DNA of 24,720 bases from CAYSRM01 sp964475205 (GTDB lineage: Bacteria > Verrucomicrobiota > Kiritimatiellia > UBA8416 > CAYSRM01). The stretch covers positions 1 through 24,720 of the forward strand of contig CAYYVQ010000044.1 in assembly GCA_964475205.1 (NCBI GenBank), in the 5' to 3' direction. This document shows positions 21,520 through 24,720 of the stretch, in pieces. The notes beneath the pieces were generated by a model. The model ran no database searches. It was given only the letters and a program-made list of their open reading frames with translations, and was not told the origin of the DNA. The position numbers and the translations under genes were made by a program. The number at the start of each line of letters is the position of its first letter. The stretch's first letter is position 1.

Positions 21520-21858
21520 ATGGAGATATTCTTTCGGTCAAGAAAGTTGCAAAGGGTATGCGTGGACCCGAAGGCAATGCAGAAGGAGTTGGGTCAGAAC
21601 CGGGCACGGAAATTGCGCCAGAGAATGGCCGAGTTGAAGGCGGCGGAGGTGCTGGAGGACATATCACATCTACCACCGCCGAGACTGCATGAGCTGACGG
21701 GGAAGCAAAAGGGGGTATTCTCTGTGGATATAGCGCACCCATACAGGTTGTTGTTCATCCCTTCGGACGATCCGATTCCAACGAAGGAGGATGACGGGAT
21801 CGACCTGAAAGCAGTGGAGTCCATTGAGATTGTCGGCATTGTCGACACACATGGTTGA
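21520..21858 (+). CDS. higB: HigB-like toxin (RelE/ParE superfamily)
   Basis: The 112-residue protein has the HigB layout: a strand start MEIFFRSRKLQRVC, a helical hairpin rich in Arg and Lys (NRARKLRQRMAELKAAEVL), then LHELTGKQKGVFSVDI and PYRLLFIP strands. HigB toxins are ribosome-dependent mRNA interferases. This one is longer than usual near the C-terminus (a PSDDPIPTKEDDGIDLKA insert), as in HigB proteins that pair with ImmA-fused antitoxins. The ribosome binding site is weak (GGTTGAG). The gene ends 8 bp before the start chosen for the antitoxin gene, and the order toxin then antitoxin is the HigBA signature. Confidence 0.82.
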   Translation: MEIFFRSRKLQRVCVDPKAMQKELGQNRARKLRQRMAELKAAEVLEDISHLPPPRLHELTGKQKGVFSVDIAHPYRLLFIPSDDPIPTKEDDGIDLKAVESIEIVGIVDTHG

Positions 21859-21866
21859 GGAGTCTT

Positions 21867-22949
21867 ATGAAGGCATTGCGAAAATACAGGTTTGAACCGG
21901 AATATGCGGTAGCACCCGGGGAGACCCTTCGGGAGACGATGGAATCCCTCGATATGAGCCAGCGCGAACTGGCGGCCCGCACGGGGCTGACGGTGCAGAC
22001 GTTGAACCGAATCTTCAGAGGCGAACAGCCTATCTCGTATGAGACGGCAAACCGACTGGAGCTGGCGACAAACGTGCCGGCGCGAATGTGGAACAACCTG
22101 GAAGCGGAGTATCGGGCGCAGTTGGCGAAGATTGCAGAGTGGGAGCGGCTCCAAAATGATCTGGAGTGGTTACGTATCATTCCCACGAAGGAGCTGCTCG
22201 ATCGGGGCGAGATCGAACCGCAGGAGGACAAGGTGCTTCTGCTGCGCGAAACGCTTTCCTTCTATGGAGTCAGCAGCGTGGCCAGCTGGCATGAGTTGTG
22301 GGATCGGCCCAAGGTGGCGGCGCGGCGGTCAGCGTGTTTTGAGACGCGGCCGGGACCCGCATCCGCCTGGATTCGCATGGGCGAGCGACAGGCGCAGAAG
22401 CGCGAGTGTGCGGAATTCAACAAGGCCGCTTTTATTGACGCACTCAAGACTATTCGAGGTTTGACCGTGGAGGGACCTCAGGTCTTTGAGCCGGAACTGA
22501 AACGACTTTGTGCTGAAGCTGGGGTGGCGGTGGCCCTGGTGCGCGAGATGAAAAAGGTGCCGTGGAACGGGGCGACCAAGTGGCTGAGCCCGAGGAAAGC
22601 CATGGTTCTTCTAAGCTTACGTGGCAAAGGTGAGGATAAGTTCTGGTTCTCGTTCTTTCATGAAGCCGGGCATGTGCTGCACGACAACAAGAAGGACGTG
22701 CTGATTGCGGATGGTACTAAAAAAGACCCGCGGGAAGTCAGAGCGGACACTTTTGCGGCTGATTTCCTGATTCCGGCTGAGCACAATGATCGGATTCGAA
22801 GTGCCAGAAGCGCAACAGCCTTGAAGCGGATTGCCCGCGAGCTGGGTGTCGCACCTGGCATCGTGGCGGGGCGGTATCAGTTTTTAACCGACCGATGGAA
22901 CTATCATAAGGAATTGATTCGCACGCTTCAATGGAACGGGGAAGCGTAA
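21867..22949 (+). CDS. higA: HigA-like antitoxin fused to an ImmA/IrrE metallopeptidase domain
   Basis: The 360-residue protein has an XRE helix-turn-helix at about 20-70 (SQRELAARTGLTVQTLNRIF, 31-50), a helical linker, and a C-terminal zinc peptidase domain with HEAGH at 265-269 and a likely third ligand Glu290 in PREVRADTFAADF. The fusion is about three times the length of a plain HigA. The DNA-binding part should repress the operon and neutralise HigB. The peptidase part, by analogy with ImmA and IrrE, may cleave a repressor or the antitoxin in response to a signal. ATG at 21867 follows GAGGAG. An in-frame TTG at 21855 overlaps the higB stop but is less likely. The Fic gene follows after 8 bp. 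Confidence 0.85.
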   Translation: MKALRKYRFEPEYAVAPGETLRETMESLDMSQRELAARTGLTVQTLNRIFRGEQPISYETANRLELATNVPARMWNNLEAEYRAQLAKIAEWERLQNDLEWLRIIPTKELLDRGEIEPQEDKVLLLRETLSFYGVSSVASWHELWDRPKVAARRSACFETRPGPASAWIRMGERQAQKRECAEFNKAAFIDALKTIRGLTVEGPQVFEPELKRLCAEAGVAVALVREMKKVPWNGATKWLSPRKAMVLLSLRGKGEDKFWFSFFHEAGHVLHDNKKDVLIADGTKKDPREVRADTFAADFLIPAEHNDRIRSARSATALKRIARELGVAPGIVAGRYQFLTDRWNYHKELIRTLQWNGEA

Positions 22950-22957
22950 GGATGTAG

Positions 22958-24070
22958 ATGACCATGAAGACGCCCTACAAACCAACTGCCATCCCCATCA
23001 AGAAGCTGGACTGGGAGTCGTTGATTCCCCGGATCGGCATGGCGCAGGCTGCGGTGGCTCGGTTTGACGGGATTCTGCAGGCGATGATGAATCCGGAGTT
23101 GTTGCTGTCGCCGTTGACGACCCAAGAGGCAGTGCTGAGTTCGAAGATTGAGGGAACGCAGGCAAGCCTGGAGGATGTGCTGCAGTACGACGTGGCTCCT
23201 CGCGCGGATGCGGAACACCGTGACGATATTCAGGAGGTGCAGAATTACCGCGAAGCTATGCGGAAGGCAGTGGGCTGGTTGAAGAAGTCCGGGCTGACGG
23301 TGGACGTGATTCGTCGGACGCACAAGGTGCTGCTGTCGGGTGTGCGCGGTCAGGGCAAGACGCCGGGCAAGTTGAGAACAACGCAGAACTATATCGGCTA
23401 TCGCGGTGAGCCTATCGAGAAGGCGATCTTCATCCCACCCGCGCCAGGCGCGTTGCCTAATGCCTTGGCGGATTTGGAGGGGTTCTGCGGCACCACGCAG
23501 CGCGATACCATCGTGCAGACGGCGCTGGTGCATGCGCAGTTCGAGCTTCTGCATCCGTTTCTGGATGGAAATGGTCGAGTCGGGCGCATCCTGATCCCGC
23601 TTATGCTTTTCTCGAAGGGACTGATCAGTCGGCCGACGTTCTATATCAGTGAGTATTTCGAAGAGAACCGGCCGCACTACTACCGGCGGCTGGCCGCAAT
23701 TTCGGAGGAGCAGGATTGGCAGGGATGGAGCGAGTTCTTCCTGACAGCGGTTTCAGAGCAGGCTGAACTGAATACCCGGCGTGCCGGTGCCATGCTAAGG
23801 CTCTACAACGATATGAAGGATGAGATCAACCGGGTGACACGCTCGCAACATGCGTTAGAAACTCTGGACGCACTGTTCGCGAGTCCGTTTATGACAAAAG
23901 CCGATTTCGTCAAGCGCACGAAGATCGCCACACGTTCGGCCGAACGCTTGCTCCCGCAATTGGAGTCGGCGGGCATTCTTACGGTAGCCGAGCCAGGATC
24001 AGGCAGTCGCCCAACCGTATTTGTTTTCAAGCGGCTTCTCGCCATTACAGAACAACGAGAGGGATTCTGA
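22958..24070 (+). CDS. Fic-domain protein, probable AMP transferase with N-terminal inhibitory helix
   Basis: The 370-residue protein has the complete Fic motif HPFLDGNGRVGR (199-210), so it should transfer AMP or another nucleotide part to hydroxyls on target proteins. The inhibitory motif SSKIEG (61-66) fits the [S/T]xxxE[G/N] pattern in its N-terminal, class II position, so the enzyme restrains itself. A winged-helix domain (about 290-365, KADFVKRTKIATRSAERLL) follows, as in the common Fic/DUF4172-like architecture. ATG at 22958 follows AAGGA by five nt. It lies 8 bp after the HigA-ImmA gene and is probably co-transcribed with it. Confidence 0.9.
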   Translation: MTMKTPYKPTAIPIKKLDWESLIPRIGMAQAAVARFDGILQAMMNPELLLSPLTTQEAVLSSKIEGTQASLEDVLQYDVAPRADAEHRDDIQEVQNYREAMRKAVGWLKKSGLTVDVIRRTHKVLLSGVRGQGKTPGKLRTTQNYIGYRGEPIEKAIFIPPAPGALPNALADLEGFCGTTQRDTIVQTALVHAQFELLHPFLDGNGRVGRILIPLMLFSKGLISRPTFYISEYFEENRPHYYRRLAAISEEQDWQGWSEFFLTAVSEQAELNTRRAGAMLRLYNDMKDEINRVTRSQHALETLDALFASPFMTKADFVKRTKIATRSAERLLPQLESAGILTVAEPGSGSRPTVFVFKRLLAITEQREGF

Positions 24071-24090
24071 TGGGATACACGCCAAATCGG

Positions 24091-24176
24091 TTGTCCGCCA
24101 TCTCTGGCGGGGAAAGCGTATTTGTCCGCCACATATGGCGGACAAACGCGGGTTGTCCGCCACGCATGGCGGGCAG
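24091..24176. repeat. three tandem TGTCCGCCA hairpins, 30-31 bp apart
   Basis: TGTCCGCCA with a 4-nt loop and TGGCGG(A/G)CA or close occurs at 24091-24112, 24121-24146 and 24152-24176. The middle one has perfect 11-bp arms (TTTGTCCGCCA/TGGCGGACAAA). The last runs into a GCAGGC-CGC-GCCTGC palindrome that leads into the 76-bp repeat. They lie just after the Fic stop and may act as terminators, REP-like elements or protein-binding sites. Confidence 0.8.
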
Positions 24177-24180
24177 GCCG

Positions 24181-24256
24181 CGCCTGCTCCCGACTGACGG
24201 GAGGGCGGGCAGGTTAACGGGATTTACTGGATGTAGTGCCTGCGGCGCGGGAGGAG
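24181..24256. repeat. 76-bp dispersed repeat, copy 2
   Basis: Same orientation as copy 1 at 20790-20865, with 73 of 76 bases identical. All three differences lie in the hairpin half. It ends 5 bp before the stop codon of the minus-strand retropepsin-like relic. Confidence 0.85.
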
Positions 24257-24261
24257 GATGC

Positions 24262-24579
24262 TCAGATGTTGATCTCTATTTCCCAGGAGAAGGACTTTCG
24301 TGGGGTGGGACGAAATGCTACGCCTTGCCAAAGCGAAATGATATCGCGTCCGATTAGACCCATCTGAGTGTCCATTTTCTCGACGAAATTGACGCGTATT
24401 TTCGGTGAACGCCAGGGAGGTACAAGCTTGGTCCAGGTCTTTGCGGTGGGGTCGATTAGTTCAAAGCGAAGTGTGTGGATGTATGCTGGCGACTTTCCTC
24501 CAATGCCTTTGACTTTCGTGGTCGCTACCCCTGGGGCATGGTTGTTGTGTCCAAATGACCAAGCGAAATCAGCCGGCAT
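24262..24579 (-). pseudogene. retropepsin-like aspartic protease, 5' part lost at an IS21 end
   Basis: The remaining roughly 105 residues contain VATTKVKGIGGKSPAYIHTL, matching the flap region (V-x-G-I-G-G) of bacterial retropepsin-like proteins, and a GLIGRDIISLW that matches their second conserved motif (LLGRD-L). The catalytic DTGA segment, which should lie 20-30 residues before the flap, is missing. The frame runs instead into the repeats of the IS21-type element at about 24585. ATG at 24579 has no ribosome binding site, so the piece is probably not expressed as a protein. The family call is from motif memory only. Confidence 0.5.
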
Positions 24580-24593
24580 AGAAGTGTGTGTAC

Positions 24594-24639
24594 GACGACA
24601 ATTACACTTCCCCACTGACGACAATTAGACTTCCCCACT
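24594..24639. repeat. tandem 23-bp repeats at the left end of an IS21-type element
   Basis: Positions 24594-24616 and 24617-24639 are head-to-tail copies (GACGACAATTA, then C or G, then ACTTCCCCACT) differing at one base. Multiple tandem binding sites for the transposase are a hallmark of IS21 ends, and an istA start follows 50 bp later. The outer tip of the element is probably at 24584-24591. Confidence 0.75.
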
Positions 24640-24688
24640 AACGAGGTGTTAAAAAGGACTCTTTTTTGAGCTTTAAAAAGGAGTTTCG

Positions 24689-24720
24689 ATGATAACACCA
24701 GACCGAAAAGTGAGGAAGCT
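24689..24720 (+). CDS. istA: IS21-type transposase IstA, first codons only (runs off the window)
   Basis: ATG at 24689, six nt after AAGGAG, opens MITPDRKVRKL, the usual beginning of one IS21-family IstA group. The element's left-end repeats lie just upstream and support the call. Only ten codons are in view, so completeness cannot be judged. Confidence 0.65.
   Translation, partial: MITPDRKVRK

Noticed and set aside
24091..24176. CRISPR array
   Set aside because: The three repeats are hairpins with 4-nt loops and only 6-10 bp between them. There are no spacers and no cas genes.

Overview
The window looks like an accessory, defence-rich stretch of a Gram-negative-type bacterial chromosome. 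It carries truncated transposon ends, gene fragments and dispersed hairpin repeats. No rRNA, tRNA, CRISPR array or taxon-defining housekeeping gene is visible, so the source can only be guessed. A short RHS-core protein, a lipoprotein, CACAAAG-type intergenic repeats and GC-rich hairpin repeats recall uncultured PVC-type bacteria (Kiritimatiellota, Lentisphaerota) or deltaproteobacteria. That is inference and weak.

Left edge (1-3480): a predicted lipoprotein and an N-terminally short RHS-core protein on the minus strand, the 3' relic of an IS21-type istB with its terminal repeats, a compound terminator-like palindrome, a small two-helix membrane protein, and scraps of decayed coding sequence. 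Next (3484-6218) comes a truncated RecF/OLD-type ATPase, a striking 73-nt hairpin, and an intact two-gene unit of an ABC-type AAA ATPase and a DUF4276/TOPRIM-like protein, read from a promoter region with a two-part inverted repeat. A three-gene, translationally coupled minus-strand operon of unknown small proteins (6297-7251) follows.

Centre (7624-19200): the main feature, a large restriction-like defence operon. Four genes joined by 4-8 bp overlaps encode a MutL/MORC-like GHKL ATPase, a Z1-domain superfamily II ATPase, a PD-(D/E)XK protein (DUF4420 type) and an AIPR protein. This gene set was described by Iyer, Abhiman and Aravind as MORC/MutL-containing restriction systems and is close to what was later called Mza. 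A 5-methylcytosine methyltransferase with a long insert follows after 10 bp. A second, self-contained module comes next: another 5mC methyltransferase, overlapped by an HNH endonuclease with two tandem winged-helix-like repeats, and a convergent Vsr repair nuclease. The likely logic is that methyltransferases mark self DNA, the ATPases and nucleases attack unmarked DNA, and Vsr repairs T:G mismatches left by 5mC deamination.

Right part (19238-24720): several small genes, including a ribbon-helix-helix regulator facing a 78-aa gene across two palindromic operators, and a secreted SNase-type nuclease whose signal peptide is encoded by a CACAAAG repeat. A 57-aa gene with a strong ribosome binding site and a helicase fragment broken in its Walker A motif follow. 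A HigB / HigA-ImmA (antitoxin fused to metallopeptidase) / Fic cluster lies in a segment bounded by two direct copies of a 76-bp repeat. The window ends in three tandem hairpins, a retropepsin-like gene that has lost its 5' half, and the left end and first codons of an IS21-type element.
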